From positions 3,224,001 to 3,288,000 of the forward strand of contig JABRWF010000008.1 of assembly GCA_018343915.1 (NCBI GenBank): a stretch of 64,000 bases of DNA, given 5' to 3'. This DNA is from Agroathelia rolfsii (lineage: Eukaryota; Basidiomycota; Agaricomycetes; Amylocorticiales; Amylocorticiaceae). The position numbers were made by a program, and so were the translations under genes. Positions 1 through 13,164 of the stretch are shown in pieces. The first letter of the stretch is position 1, and each line of letters starts with the position of its first letter. Under the pieces are notes generated by a model. It searched no databases. It saw nothing but the letters and a program-made list of their open reading frames with translations, and was not told the origin of the DNA.

Positions 1-3000
1 GCATCGAGACGGGTCTGGAGGGCAGTCGAGTGAGCCTTCTCCTTGTCGAAGGCGATGTCGCCCGCACGAGAGTCGCGCTTGAGGTAGCGCATGTACAACT
101 CGATCTGCTGAGCGGCGAACTGCTCTTGCTCGGCCTGGAACTTGAGGAACTCCTCGCTGTTGATGACGGCACCTCCGCCGCCTCCACCTCCACCGCCAGC
201 GGCGGCACCAGACGACAAGGAAATTCCAGCGCGCTGAGCGTAGACGGCGACGACACTGTCAACCCATGCCTTACCCTCTGCCTCTGAGGCGAGACGCTTG
301 GGAGGTTCGAGTGTGGTACCGAGAAGAAGGACGGCGTCCGCGCGGAGAGGTCCGAGACCCCACGTCTTGGATAGATGTGTCTTGATAGCGGAAGCGTTGA
401 ACCCACCAGGCATCTTGCCACCAATCATGCGAGAGATTAGACCAGTCGAGTATTTGCCAAGGTTGCCGGAGAAGCCGGTACCCAAGCTGGATCCAAGCTC
501 TTCGAGAGGCAGCTCCTCACCCTTCTCAGGCGCACTCGCAAACTCGAGCTGCAAGTCACCAAGGATTTCGTTCTGAAGGGTAGACTTGCCACCAACGAGG
601 TCCTTGATCGATTTCGTGAGAGGAACCTCGTCGACTCGCTTCTTGAGCTTCTGAGCGACGACGACAGTGAGGATATCGAGGGCCTTGATAGGCACGTCGT
701 CGATACTAGCAGCGGGGCCAGAAGGAGCGGCGATGGGAGCGGCTGCAACGGGAGCAGCGGCAGCAGCAGCAGCAGCGGGTGTGGACGCCTCTTCTTCTGC
801 GGGGGCCTCAGCCTCATCTTCGAATTGGTAGTAGATCTCCTTGACATTCTTCGAGTGGCACAGGATGGACCTGGCGATGCTGACGGAATCGTCCTGGGTC
901 TCATACTTGGCCTTGAGGGTACGCGTGGCCATGCCCGTGAGAGTTGGCGAGGGGCCGAGCTCGATCAGGCGCTCGAAGTTGTAGTACTTGAAGAGGATAT
1001 CCTGCGTCTCAATCCAGCGCACAGGAGATGCGAACTGGTAAGCGAGGAGCTCGACGAGGATGACATACGCGAGCCTCTGGCGGTGCTCGGGTGCGCTCCA
1101 GTTCTCCTGCTCCCACTTCTTCAGGACCTTGTCAAGACGCGGCGAAGACGTCTGGTCGTATATGAGCTGCGCGTACTCCTTGGTGATCTGGAAGGGCTTG
1201 GCGATCAAGTTGGGGATGTACTTCCCGATGAGCATGTCGGGGTTGATATCGACGGGGTTGATCTTCTTGGAGAGGTCTGAAATACTGTCAATAACATGCA
1301 ATAAGATCGGGAAAAAAGAATAAACGCACATGCGCGGAAGGGCATGACACCAGCCCAGAGATATCTCGAGTGGAATGGCACGTCAATGCCGGGAAGAGGA
1401 ATGGTGGCGAAGCCACGGTCGAGCTTGATGTAGCCCTCCGCCTTTTGCAGAGCTTGAGCCTTGCTGAAGGACTCGGCAATGATCTCTCCAAGCATCTCCT
1501 TGACCTTGTCGACGCTGAATGTTTGTGTCAACTAGAAAACAAGATCGGTATGAGACTCTCTAATACAGGACGGAGTCCAAGTACCTTGGGGATGTCAATC
1601 TTCTGGATCTTGAGGTAGTTGAGCACATTCGTAAGTGCTTGCAGGGCGACCAATTCACCCGCACAGACATATTGTTGACCCTACAAAAACCAATAAGTTT
1701 ACGGCTGAGACTGTGCATGAATTTACGTACTTCGACATTAAAGTTGACGATTTCAAGAAGAGTGCCAGTGGAAGATGCGATCGTATCGACAACCTCCCGC
1801 AGGGCAGCATCGTTAAAGGTGGGCGAGACACGGCCCGGGTTAACGGCACACATGGCGTAGTTGGATCGGTTGTGTGCGTCGCGCTCGACGGCCCGCTGCA
1901 TGGTGATACCACGATAGAAGACGACGTCGACGAGGGAAGAGATAGCCAATGCGTCGGCAATCGAAGCGAGGGCGGAGTACTCTCCGAGTGAGTGACCAGC
2001 GAATGCGCAGTCGTTCTGGACGAAGCCCTTGGAGCGCATGTCCTCAAAGGCTGCCTTCTCCGTGACGACGAGGGCGATCTGGGCAAACTGCGTAGCGAAG
2101 AGGAGGCCAGCAGGGTGGCTGAAGGTGTAACGTGCCGTACGGTTGTTGATGTCGCTGAAGAGCGGAAGAGTGCGAACGTTGCCGTCCTTGTCCATACTAT
2201 CGTACGTCATGTCCATGTAGCGCTGGCGGATCTCCTGACCCTTGTAACCACCGAAATGGATCGTCTTCTCTTTGGGGTTCTCCTTGACGATCTCGATGAT
2301 AGAGAAGCCGTATACATTGAGCAGGTGCCTGTCGGCGGAATCCCAGACAGCACGAGCGGCAGGAGAGCTGTTGTAGAGCTCCATACCCATACCCTGCTCT
2401 TGCGAGCCTTGACCCGTGAAGACGTACACGGTCGTGGGCTGAGCAACCTCGGTGGTGCCCTCGAGGACTTTCTCGGCGCGCTCGTTGAAGGTCTGAACCT
2501 TGACGACAAGATTGCCATCGCGCATGCCGATGTGGCGGAGCTTGACGCTGAGCGACTCGCCAGGGAGGACCATGCCCACGAAAGAAACATCATATCTGCA
2601 AATATCTAAATTAGCCAATAAACACCTAAAAAACCGTATATCCAAACTCACGAGACAACACGCTCGGGATGGCCTTTAGCGACGACACTCTCGACATAGC
2701 GACGGGTAGCCGCGCTCGACCACATGCCATGGGTGATGGTGCCCGGTAGGGATGCATAGTCAGAGAAGTATGGATTGATGTGGATAGGGTTGAAGTCGCC
2801 GGAGATCTTGGAGTAAGGCTCGTTGGTGAGCGGCGAGTTGAAGGTGGTGGTGTCAGACGAGGCGAGGCTGTAGCCGTCGTTGGCAAGAGGGGTCAAAAGA
2901 CCTTGAGGCGTACCGTGACGCTCAAGATAGGACAGCACTGGGTTGCCCTTGCAATCCTCCTGTTGGAACTCGACCGAGCCAACACTGATGAGCTGCTTAA

Positions 3001-6000
3001 GCTGGTTGCGGATGAAGATGCCGCCGGACACGGTGACCTCATGGTACGACGTCTTGTCTTTGTAGGTGACGCGCGACTGGGTCTGGAAGATAAGCTTGGC
3101 ACCAGGCTCAGGAGGGGAGGTGTCATCGTTCCACTCAAACCACTCCTTGGACTGCAATACGCCGACAGCAGCATCGTCTGCGAGCTCGACTTCGTAGTCG
3201 GGGTGCTTGATGACTTCGAACGTGTTGTTGAAGTCGGTGAAGCGACCGCGGTAGAGGAAGGACGAGGTGACCTCGATGACGGGCCGGCCTGCGCGGTAGA
3301 CCTGTCCCTTGACCTTGACAACCTTGCCGGCGTCAGTGTTGGTGACAGAGACGATGCCAGCCTCAGCCTTGCAGACGTCGCCGGCCTGCAGAGGGCGAGC
3401 GCCAGGGATGGTGCGGAACCCGTTAGAGAGGTGGACGAGCTTGAGCAGATCACCGTCGATGGCTTCGGGGAAGATTGACTTCATAATCGCTTGCCAGCCA
3501 GTGACGATGGCGAAGTCCATAGGCGCCTTGACGTTGTCCTCACGCGTCGACTTGAAGGATTCACCCTGGTTGCCGACAACACCGCAGAAGGTCTCGACGT
3601 CGTCGGCGTCAATGGTGACCTCGGGGCCGACAAACTTCTCGCCCAAGTCGATCTTGGGAAGCTTGGCCTTGTCGCCGTACCACAGCCTCCAGTAGAAGTC
3701 CTTGATGCGTTGGTTGCGGCCCTCGGCGATCTCATGGATGGGAGCGAAAGCCTGCTCAGGCTTGTACAAGAACTTGAGGGAAAGGGGCACAGAGACCTCG
3801 CGGCGGTCCTCAAACAAGGTGACATCGATGTTCTTGGTCGACGGAGAATAGACGATCTCGACAGCCTTGAACTCAGGTTTGTGAACACCGTAGGAGCGCG
3901 CCGAGCCATAGAGAACGACGGAGACGGGGACACCATCTTTGTGGGTGATGATGATCTTCTGGCCCGCGCGAGGAGCCAGGAGACGGCGGATGGGGTTGTC
4001 GATGTAGGAGTTGCCCTGAACGATGGTGACAGACGCGATGAATGCGCGGAGCCAGGAGGCTTTGGAGCCAGCGAGCTTCTCGAGCCAGGCGCTCTTCTCG
4101 GGCAGGGCCTTGCCGATAGTGTAGGTCGTCGTTTCACCGGACACGGAAACCTGAGCACCAGCAACCTCCACGGGGGTGGTGGCCTGAGGACCAAGGTAGT
4201 CGACGGTGGGGATCTTGGATTCGTCGCCGCCATAGAAGCGCTCGAGGACCTTTGCGATGAGGCCCTTGTTAACGTTACCGAGGATCTCGCCGACGGGCTC
4301 GTCCTTGACCTTGGCATGCTTAACGGCGACAGGGCCCTGCAGAATGCAGACACGCTGAGGGTCCTGGTCGAAAACGGCCTCGATGTCTTCGGCTGCCCAA
4401 AGGGAATCCTGTAAAGAAAATCAGAGCTAAGCCCAGGTGCCACCAAGACGAGCCCAATTTATTTACCTTCTTAAACCAAACTTCAAAGCTGGCATCGAGA
4501 ACGGGAATGAAAGGTACAGGCTTCTGGCCAGGCCTCTGAGAGATGGCGAGGAAGTATGCGCGGTCCTCGGTTGCCAATAGCTGCTCCGTAGCGAGGGGGT
4601 ATTTTTCGAAGAACTTGTCGAGGTACTCGACGGGCTTGTCAAGCTCCTGGAAGGATTGCAGAATAGAGACAGAAAGCTTGGACTTGGAGCCATTAACACC
4701 CGCGAAGCGCTCCTCGACGCGACGGAGCCAGTCACCAGTAAGATTGCGGAGGGAGATGTCGACCCAGCGCTGCTCGTGGGCGACGTACATGAGACGCACC
4801 ATGCGGCGCGAAACCTCCTCGTAGGTCATGTCGCCGAGATCGCTCGCGACCTGGCCGTCCTTCTTCCAGCCGAACCATGGCTTGCTGAAGTCGGCGTTGA
4901 GCTTGGCAATGATCTCCGCCCTACGCTCAGTGAGCCAGGTAAGGCGCTTCTCCTTGGGGAGCTTGAAGACGGTGTCGTCGAACTCCTTCCAGAGCTTGAC
5001 ACCGCGAGTGGCGACCTTGTGGATGGGCTCGCCGAGCTCGGAGCGGACGGTGAGGATACCACCGGTGGGCTTGGAGTAAGTGCCCTCCCATTGACCATCG
5101 TCAACACCAGCCGCGGCGACGATGAGGTCCTTGACAGACGAGCTAGTGTGCGCTTCCTTGGCAACCATGACTCGGCTGGCAAAGAGGACACCATCGAAGG
5201 GCATGGGTTGAACGCCGTACTTCTCGACGGACCAGTCACCGGAGATGTATGGCCAGACGTCTTCAGCAGCACCGAAGCCAGAGCCGGCAACGAGAGAGAT
5301 GTTAGGGTGCTGACGAATCGAGCGGTAGGTCGCCAGAACGGGTTGATGGAAGTCCTCGAACGAGTGGTGGCCACCGGCACGACCACCAGTCCACTGCATG
5401 ATGATGGGGAAGTCGGGATTGGCAGCAGCAATATTAACAACTTGGCGAATGCCGTCGATGGAACCGGGCTTGAAGGAGACGTGCTTGATGCCGGCAGCGC
5501 GGAGAGCGTCAATGATCTCAGCCGCCTTCTCGGTGGTTGGGATACCAGCAGCAACACAGAAACCTTCGATGGGCAGACCCTCGCGGCGCATCTCTTGCCA
5601 GAGAGGGAACTGGAAGCCAAACTGGCGCGGATTGATGTAGAGGGAGTTGAGCGTGATACCGACACCAGCGGGGATCTTAGCCTGAATCTCGGCAACCTTG
5701 GCGCGGAGAGCGTTGGCGTTGTAGTGGCCTCCACCAGCCAACTCGATGTGGTAGCCGGCGGACAAGACGGCAGAGACGAAGCCGGCTTTGACGGTCGTGG
5801 GCGTCATACCAGCAACCATGATCGGCGCCTTGCCAAGGAGACGAGAGAAGGGAGTATCCAGATGGATCGTGCCATCGCTAGAAACGAAGTATTAAAAAAC
5901 AAGAATGAGGGGAACTGTGTAAAAAGCTAACCTGGTGCGGACCAAAGCGGGAGCAAAAGCAGTGCTCCAGTTGCTCTCGCGCTGGATTGCTTGAGAATCG

Positions 6001-7791
6001 TAGAATTCAGCATCGCCCTTGCCCTTGTCGCCAACGACGATGACACGGATGCCGCGGCCAGACACGTGACGAGCAGTGAGGGGGCCGATACCGCTGAGAC
6101 CACCGGGACCGAAGTCGACGGCGTGGGTAGCCGTGGATGGGAAATCAATAGACTTGGTCCAGTGGATGGGGCTAGTGAGGACTTGCTCGCACAGGGAGCG
6201 AGTGATCGACGTCTTGAGTTGGCGCATGTCCGTGCCTATAGTTTATCGGATCAACGTTAATAAAACAACCTATTGAGATATATTAATCGAAGCATGCAAC
6301 TTACCATCAGCCGTGCTGTACACAGGGATGGTTAGCTCTTCAACCTTCCAGAGCTCCTCGTTCTCAAGGTCCTCGTCGATCATCTCGTCGGGTGCACTGG
6401 ATAGATATTCTGAGTGGTAGGGGATCGACACGGGGAGGTATCGAACGGAGAAGACGGGCTTCCTCTGCGAGAATTGAACCTTGCTCTGGTCAGCTCCCGA
6501 AGGCGCACGGATCTTCCTCAAGCTGGTCACAAGACCAAACAGGGCACGGGGAGGGCCAGTGACAACAAAGGCCTGAGGGCCGTTGTGCAAGGAAACATTG
6601 AGCTGCGAGTTGGCAGCGAGGTGCTCATTGGTCTTCTTAATATGGGGCTCGAGCTGAGTGAGCGAGAGGCCGACGACGGACAACATAGGGCTTGGCGTGC
6701 CCTCGCCGCCCTCGATGCAGTCAGCGACGATGCTGGGCTCAAGCGAGACGACGGGGAAGGCGCTCTGGGCGCGCATGCCAGAGAAGAATTGCCATCTTGT
6801 GGCCTTGATCGAATTCTTGGTGAAATCTTCGAATGTTGCAGAAGCAGCAACGACGACTGCCGACGTGATGCCCTGGGAGTGACCCGTGACACCAGCAAAG
6901 CGTGACCGGAGTTCGCCGGGCGTGACGTTAGCGACGCGTGCTGTCACAAGGTATTGCGTGAGCTGCGTGACACCAATGAGAGGCGCGGAAACTGGGCCCG
7001 ATGCAAAGTAGGACACAGGTGGGACAGGGCTGGCGCCAGAGAGCCAAGAAAAGATATCGAGGCCATGGGTGTAGAAGAGAGTATCCTCGTTCTCTTCAGC
7101 GAGAGGCTTCAGGACTTCCTCGGTGAGTGTGGTGAGATAAGATGCCACGAAGGGCTTGTATGTGTCGTAGAGATATTGCAGTTCATCGAAATAGACTTCG
7201 TTCACACCCTGGCCTCCGAAGAGCGCGTAGATGGAGGCATCGCCATTCTTGGCTGCCTTGAATAGTGCAGACTCGGGGGCTGCGGGAATATCTTGCACCT
7301 CCTTCTCCTGGAGGGCGGCAACAGCGGCATAGTAGCCAGAGATCACGGACTTGCGGACCTCGGTATCATATTTGGCCGCGAGCGAGTGGACGTCCTGAGT
7401 AGTGAGGTAGGTGGACGTAAAATGTTTGATCGCGTTAAGAAGCACGGCAGTGCGTGCACGCGTAGATTGCTTATCAGCATCGATGGATGCGGCCACGAAG
7501 GCCAGGAACTTGGCGGCGAGATCGACCTCTGCCTCTTGGGCATTCTCGAGCTCTACAGTGTTTTCGACTGCGTCGATCGTCTTTTGCTGGTGTGTAAATT
7601 CGTCACGGAGGACTTCAGCTGCGATCCATTCATCGCATTCAGTGGAGACAGGGATGGAAATCTGAGGCAGATCATTAGCATTTATTCCAAAGCTTACAAG
7701 GATCAGGACGATTACGACGCACTCTAGAGGGGCCAATGGAGATTATAATGGGACGTGTGCTAATTGAGGGGCTGCCGTTGGATTGGACCAT
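1..7791 (-). CDS. Fused beta-alpha type I fatty acid synthase, partial (N-terminal part)
   Basis: Cytosolic multienzyme making long-chain acyl-CoA from acetyl- and malonyl-CoA. Proposed exons (complement): 7791-7723, 7661-6305, 6235-5932, 5877-4467, 4408-2652, 2595-1731, 1680-1585, 1531-1330, 1276 to beyond base 1, about 2,445 codons. Domains in order: starter acyltransferase with GHSQG near 6880; FMN enoyl reductase starting MVAGMTP near 5819, with GGGHYN and GSGFGAAEDVW; hotdog dehydratase with GDFNPIHINPYF near 2780; malonyl/palmitoyl transferase with GHSLGEYSA near 1990. Without a stop the frame enters the alpha part: LLAYQFASPVRWIETQD near 1000, an Ala/Pro/Glu linker (690-830), and the acyl carrier domain with DLVGGKST, whose phosphopantetheine serine codon is 584-582. 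Ketoreductase and ketosynthase lie outside. I chose the ATG at 7791 because splicing a 61 bp intron (GTGCGT...CAG) joins it in frame to ISIPVSTECDEW; the ATG at 7736 would read through that intron. Family assignment is certain; the exact start is inferred. Confidence 0.96.
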
Positions 7792-8159
7792 GATGGGCCA
7801 ACCAACAGGACTGACGAGGGGGCTGAAGGAAGGGGGGTGAAAGGTGCGTAGAGCGACCTCGACAGGGAGCAGACGGTGAGCAGGGCCAGGGATGGGCCAG
7901 GGAGGGGATTCTTATATGTGCGACTGGCGACTGATTGGCACAATCCAATATCTTTTTGCGCTGTTCTTACTGGGGGTTGGGGACTCGGAGGTTATGCCCC
8001 AACTTCCATTTCGGGAAGGTCCCCGGCGGGGCATCCACCGACGAGCCCGGGTCGCAATCCCACGCAGTCCATACCGATCAGGCGTGGCTTTCCAGCAGTC
8101 CAATCTCATCAATCAGCATTCGAGGTACTATGGGAGTACACCATACCCAACCATCAGTC
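7792..8159 (-). promoter_or_regulatory. Fatty acid synthase upstream region with paired CCAAT boxes
   Basis: Only 368 bp separate the synthase start from the stop of the upstream GTPase gene, so the synthase promoter and the GTPase 3' end share this stretch. ATTGG at 7934-7938 and CCAAT at 7945-7949 form two CCAAT boxes in opposite orientation, about 145-160 bp upstream of the start. I see no clear TATA box. The boxes are visible; their use by the HAP/NF-Y factor is inferred. Confidence 0.4.
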
Positions 8160-9849
8160 TCACCGCCCTACGAGCCGTGCTTCAGCCTCCGCATCACAGA
8201 TCTCCTGCACTCCTTCTCGGAAATATATCACATTATATTCCACTAATCCGCGCCGGCTCTCAAACACACTTGTCGGTATCAGTGCCACCAGCGCTAATTC
8301 CGGCGTCACGACATGGAAGGTAACCGTCGTCCCTGGCAGCAGTCGTGTCGCCGCGCTAGGATAGAACCAACTTTTGGTCCCGCTCCCCTGCAGCTGAGAC
8401 GACTGTTCTGTCTGCGCCGCTGTTGTCTCGGCAGACTCCTTGCCCGGCGCCGGAGAGCCAGCCGTGCTTGGCGGGGGTGTACGGGGCTCTCCCACCAATG
8501 GCCGATGGCGCAATGGGCTCGCCGATGCTGACCTATCAATTCCGATACGGTACCCCAGGCATTACTAAAACACGGCGAAAAAAACTTGGGGATGTACATC
8601 TCAGGGACGCTGCTCACCTATATAAAGACGAAAACGAGTTCAACATCTGCAGGTAGTCGCAACACAAGTTGTGCGTCGCAGAGTCCGCTGGAGATGCATC
8701 TGTGGCCACATATAGTTTAGAACGGACATCAAATAGAAACGCCTTCGATGCCTGTGAAGTCTATCAAAATGACATGTCAGTAAGCATTATTACACTAAAA
8801 TGAAGACGTATTTGGGAAAGACTCCTTCCTCTCCGATACCCGAAGAAGGATCACGTCTAATGGGTAGTGAAACTGGGACACAATAACCAAAAACAGGTGG
8901 AACCGGACGCAAATAAAACAATAGCCATGAATTGAAACATGGTCACTCACAGCGCAGAATGCATTCAGGAGCTCTTCGAGATATGGTAATGATGTAATTA
9001 GCTTATGCAAGACCCTAGAGAACGCTTCTAGCAATGTATGATCGTAAATCGATGTGATTTGAATGTTGATCGGTGGTTGCTGGGTATAGTCGGGTGCCTG
9101 GTCTGCCAATCGATCAGCAATACGCCCGTCGACTTGTCGTAACGATTCTGAGAAGGAAAGTAAGCATCGCTGGCCCAATAAGAAAAAGAGTAACACCCCT
9201 ACCTAGCTTATCATCCTCAGACCACTTCTCCGCCTTGTGCAAGAATATCTCGATATTCATCTGAGGATTCTGATCGAACGCCGCAATGATGAAGTCGCTC
9301 AGTTTGGCGATGGAAGGACGTATGTCATCCTGTAATGAGACAAACACCATTCCCCATAAGTATGTGGCGAGTCTCGAAGTAAGACCCAAACATTTACTCG
9401 GATGTCAATCACGAATATCATCGACGCAAAGTGGGCCAAAGGTGCGCCCAGCGTGTCGGCCGTAACATTACCCGGACAGTCCCAAATCTCAAGGGGTATT
9501 GCCGTACTGTTCAAAAATGCCCCAACCTAAGCAGCCCTTCCTCAAAGGTTTTTTACACCAACAAGAGGCACCACACACGTACTCGAACACGTGTTTCTCA
9601 ATTCGCATAGTTGTTTCTAGATAAAAAGTTTCCTTGGGAGGCATATTCTCAAACAGCACTTTCTGTATAGACGTCTTTCCGCTCCTGCATTACGGAGACA
9701 TGATGAATATCCACAAGCGCCCCCAGCGCAAAAACCAGGGATGCCAGCATAAGACGTACGGACCGCCGTAGACCTAGCAGCAAGATCTTCGTCCGAATAA
9801 TGTTCTCTCCATTGTTATTAGAGACAGGTGTATCGTCGCCCAGACCCAT
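8160..9849 (-). CDS. GTR2: Gtr2/RagC-type GTPase
   Basis: Small GTPase that pairs with Gtr1/RagA on the vacuole and relays amino acid status to TORC1. The P-loop GLRRSGKTSIQ is rebuilt by splicing exon 1 (9849-9764) to exon 2 (9684-9583); the donor is the weak GTCCGT. Exon 3 gives VFD-TAIPLEIWDCPGN, the switch II region. Then follow MIFVIDIR, HKAEKWSEDDKL (the HKxD-like guanine-recognition loop), and TSIYDHTLLEAFSRVLHK, which is closest to RagC. The C-terminal roadblock-like part reads SQASKAFLFDVRSKLYVAT, and later FYPSAATRLLPG and ALIPTSVFESRRGLVEYN. An acceptor at TTGATAG near 8540 joins SSLYR to SASASPLRHRP in frame. A Ser/Pro/Gln-rich insert of about 45 residues sits in the C-terminal domain. 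At least seven exons. Family assignment is secure and the minor splice sites are inferred. Confidence 0.88.
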
Positions 9850-12064
9850 AGATAGCAGTATGTGCTGGCTGTTGCGCTGCGCTGTTCAAGTTTTTCCCAA
9901 AAGGCGTGAGAAATGCAAGTGATTGCTAAACAAAGAATCAAGACCTGGGAAGTTACCGAGGTCGCCGGAGTTTGATTGCGAAAAAGTCTAACCCATCTTT
10001 GACAACTAGCCAATAGGAGCGTTCTTTCGGTGATGGGTCGCTCCGGCCAAGGGGCTGCCTTTTTCGGTTCCGGCGCTTTGTGCAATTTTTAAGTTATCGC
10101 CAGTGCGAGGTGGGAAACAGCCTTTATATGTGGTACTCCTGTTTTGATTATTTGTAAAAATAAATCAAACAGACAGCCATGGGTATACACAGGGGCTGAA
10201 ATTGGCGCCTTAGCTTACGCATATGCAATTTTCTCAGTCTGGTTAATGCACCGCTTGATGGCTCTAAAGACCTGAACTCCTCCAGAAAATCCGAGGACTG
10301 CTGAACCGATATCGCGAAGTCGGAATTCGCATACCGAATCCTGTGGGGTGAAAAAGAACTTCTGCTCAATATTGTAGAGGCTCACCACTATGTCGGCTCA
10401 TCGACATGGACATCAGCAAGCAACTCGTGTTCTGACCCTGCACCCTCCTTGAAGTCGATAATCAGCTCAAGAGGAAGGGATCGTATGGTGCTCAGAAAAT
10501 CGTCGGCTTTTAGACATGATCAGATAATGTCTCCCAACAGGGAGCGTTCTCTCCGACCCCAGTTCCTATTAGGGACCGCACTCGCAACACATGTATTGAC
10601 CGAGCAACACGCCCATTAGGCAAGGCGGTTACATGATCTACTAGAACCTATATTGTATCCTAACGTCACTAGATAGATAAGATTATCACTACCCGACCTT
10701 CTAGCTGACAAGATGAAAAGAAGCGAAGCAGTATAAAAAAATAAATCATTGCACTTGTCATCTGCTCACCGATTCAATATCTCGTTTCCGACTGACCATC
10801 CATGCACAAAACAGGTGTCTGCCTCATGTAGGCCGATAATCTCTACACCGTCTATGGATCAACTTGATAACAGCGAACCTCCGTCACATGAACGACATCT
10901 GGTAGGCGCTGTTAGTCGATGGCGACTTGGTGCACTAGTGGCGGATCGGCTCCGTGTCTACGTACACGTACACGCCTTGCAATTGACAAGACACAAGATA
11001 AAAGCAAAGCAACCCCCACTGCTACTGACGGTATCTAATCTAATCTAGCATTCATGATCGTGATGATCCGTTGAGCTTCCAATTGATCATCAATGTGTTT
11101 CAGCACGTGGGATTCCATCAACTGTACTTTGCGTGATTGTCAGTGTGCCTGCAACGAAAAGTTGATGGTTGCTACAGTGTCAATTTTATGATGCTGTTTA
11201 AAGCCAAGGTTTCAAGGAATTTTCAAGTCCGATAAGGAACGTACCAGGTTACATGATAGTGAGCTGGTAAAAAATCTTTGCAAACTTGTCAATCCTCTGT
11301 AAACGGCGAAGGACACACCTTAGTGTTTGAATAATGGTAAGCTCCAGCAGCTATCCCTATGATAGTCTCAATACAGCCTATTTGATTCAGAACTAAAAGT
11401 CCTAGCCATAAAATGACTCATCATTGTACAGTGATCTAAATTCAAATTCCCGCATACATCGGATCATGTCTAGTGAGATGACATCAAGATAATAACGGCA
11501 TGATTAATTATTGAAATTTGAACAATTAATTCTATGGTTGTATACTTGGCAGCATAGATCAAGTCGAAAAGTCGCATTGGTGTGCTACACTGGATCCATT
11601 TTATTGCTGGTTGGGAACAGACTAGAGACTGGTCAACAGAATGACGATCAATGATCATTAGGACTTTTCTTTCGACAGAGATGGAATGGCCTTGCATATA
11701 CCATCCTCATTACAAGCCCATCAGCTAAATATAAAATACAACCCACTCGAAAACCCGGGATTGTCGTTTGCTGCGTCAAGGGCTATTGGCAATAGCATCC
11801 CAAGATCCACGGTTAGATACAGATCCGTCAATGTTTCGGGTATATCGCCAAATGGCTTAATAGGATCTCGAAAGACTCATTGTAAGTGGCCAAGTCAACT
11901 GAATGATTCATTTATTTATAGACGACTTAATACTTGAGCAAATGGATGTATGCTACATTCTTGCTTGCAAGGATACTTAAAGGCACACAAACTGAGCCCT
12001 TGAAAAGACTAAGGAACTGGTAGGCCATCAGCAACACCCTATCTCAGCTTCTTCGTTGCTCAAT
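9850..12064. other. Gene-poor stretch
   Basis: No convincing gene. On the minus strand two short open segments lie close together: about 10520-10390 (reads LPLELIIDF) and about 10370-10195 (reads FFFTPQDSVCEFRLRDIG). They could be exons or remains of one unrecognised gene, but neither has a start I trust. The part from 10500 to 12050 is AT-rich with no long frame, repeat or transposon end that I could recognise. The first part should contain the promoter of the GTPase gene. Confidence 0.35.
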
Positions 12065-13062
12065 TTATTCTGCGTCGTTACGGGCCACCACAGGAGGATA
12101 GGCACGCTTTGTGAGGGAGTAGTGAGACGTAGTGCCCGGGCAGAGCGTCAGCGTCACATCCGTGTTGCCGCACGTAAAGTCAACCTCGTCCTTGGGCTTG
12201 TAGCCGCCAGCTCCGTCATTGTCAGGGAATCTACACATATTCAGTTAGTGTTAGTCATGTGTGCATGCATTTAGGGCATCATTACTCACGCATAAGCATT
12301 AGGACAGGTCGTGTAGTAGAATTGAGAGTGAGGTCCAGGTCCAGCATTGTTCACACAGCCTCCTCCAGAGGCAGGAAGAGCACCACCCTTGCAAGCATTA
12401 GCATCAGAGCAGCAAGGACTGAAGCAAGTGCCAGATCCCGGTCCAGTAGCAGGCTGTTATAGCAGATGGTGTTAACCCATGGCTGTTGAGATCCAGGTGG
12501 TCTAAAACTTACGCAGCCAGAAGAGATGGTGCAGGCAAAGGCATCGCAAGACTTATCGCCAGTAGAGATCTCCATGCCGACATTATAGCCGTAGATCAAG
12601 CTGATATCGTAAGTCACTTTACCAGGAATAGCCCACTGTAGCCAAAGATTTAGTTAGTTACACCAGGTGAGTTATTTGTTCTGTCGACTTTCACTTACGT
12701 AGTTGAACTCAGCACGAGAGAACGGTGTCACACCGTTCCAAGTAGGTCCACCAGTGGTACAGGTCGAACCACCATTGGAACATCCGGTGCCTAAGTAGTT
12801 GTATAAGCAAATCACTAATTAATCCATCTGACTTCATCACCAACATACCGACGTTAATAGCACCATCCCAGTTAGATGAAATGTGCATGTTGGTAGTCGC
12901 CCCAGCACCAAGCTGGACGTTGTTGTCAATGGTGCCATAGCTGGATTGAGTGTTAAGGAGAACACCCTCCTTGCACTTATTGACCACTGTCAAGCTCGAT
13001 GCATGAGCAACAGAGGCGACAGCAAGAGCGACAATGGCAGATGTGAATTGGAAGGAGAACAT
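12065..13062 (-). CDS. Thaumatin-like secreted protein, copy A
   Basis: Predicted 252-residue secreted protein of the thaumatin/PR-5 family (GH152-like; some members bind or cut beta-1,3-glucan). A signal peptide covers about residues 1-22 (MFSFQFTSAIVALAVASVAHA). The mature part begins SSLTVVNKCKEGV, then has C-rich stretches with TWNGVTPFSRAEFNY, VTYDISLIYGYNVGMEI and FYYTTCPNAYAFPDNDG. The last two match conserved thaumatin-family motifs. There are five exons; the introns mirror those of copy B (28057 minus the coordinate). The last exon runs past the repeat edge and ends YPPVVARNDAE, five residues longer than copy B. The ATG at 13062 is preceded by a mirrored TATA box at 13141-13134. It is read outward from the shared centre, divergent from copy B. 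Confidence 0.88.
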
Positions 13063-13164
13063 GATTAGAGATGTGGTGAGGAAGTCAAATGTGAGGTGGA
13101 TGATGCTGTCTTCCACTGGGCATATTCTATTCTCTTTTATACTGCAAGTCCAGTTTCTCTGAGT
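12099..13164. repeat. Left arm of 1,066 bp inverted repeat
   Basis: Base x here pairs with base 28057-x in the right arm. Start codon, all four introns, stop-frame landmarks and TATA box keep this relation without a gap, and every stretch I compared, introns included, was identical. Identity stops at 12098/15959, inside the fourth-last shared codon region, and at 13164/14893, 102 bp upstream of the ATG. Outside these points the flanks differ. Confidence 0.9.
13134..13141 (-). promoter_or_regulatory. TATA box of thaumatin-like copy A
   Basis: TATAAAAG on the minus strand, 72-79 bp upstream of the ATG. It lies inside the repeat arm, so copy B has the same box in mirror image; only DNA beyond 13164 differs between the two promoters. 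Confidence 0.55.

Noticed and set aside
4656..5930. 424-codon open frame on the plus strand opposite the fatty acid synthase
   Set aside because: It lies antisense to a conserved enoyl reductase; codon bias of the real gene removes stops on the other strand. No domain is visible.
8160..9849. Reading the GTPase gene as a pseudogene because its P-loop looks broken
   Set aside because: Removing plausible introns restores all nucleotide-binding motifs and the C-terminal domain in one frame.
12883..13068. Small mirrored frames antisense to both thaumatin-like genes (also 14989-15174)
   Set aside because: They are opposite-strand shadows of exon 1 and duplicate only because the arms are identical.
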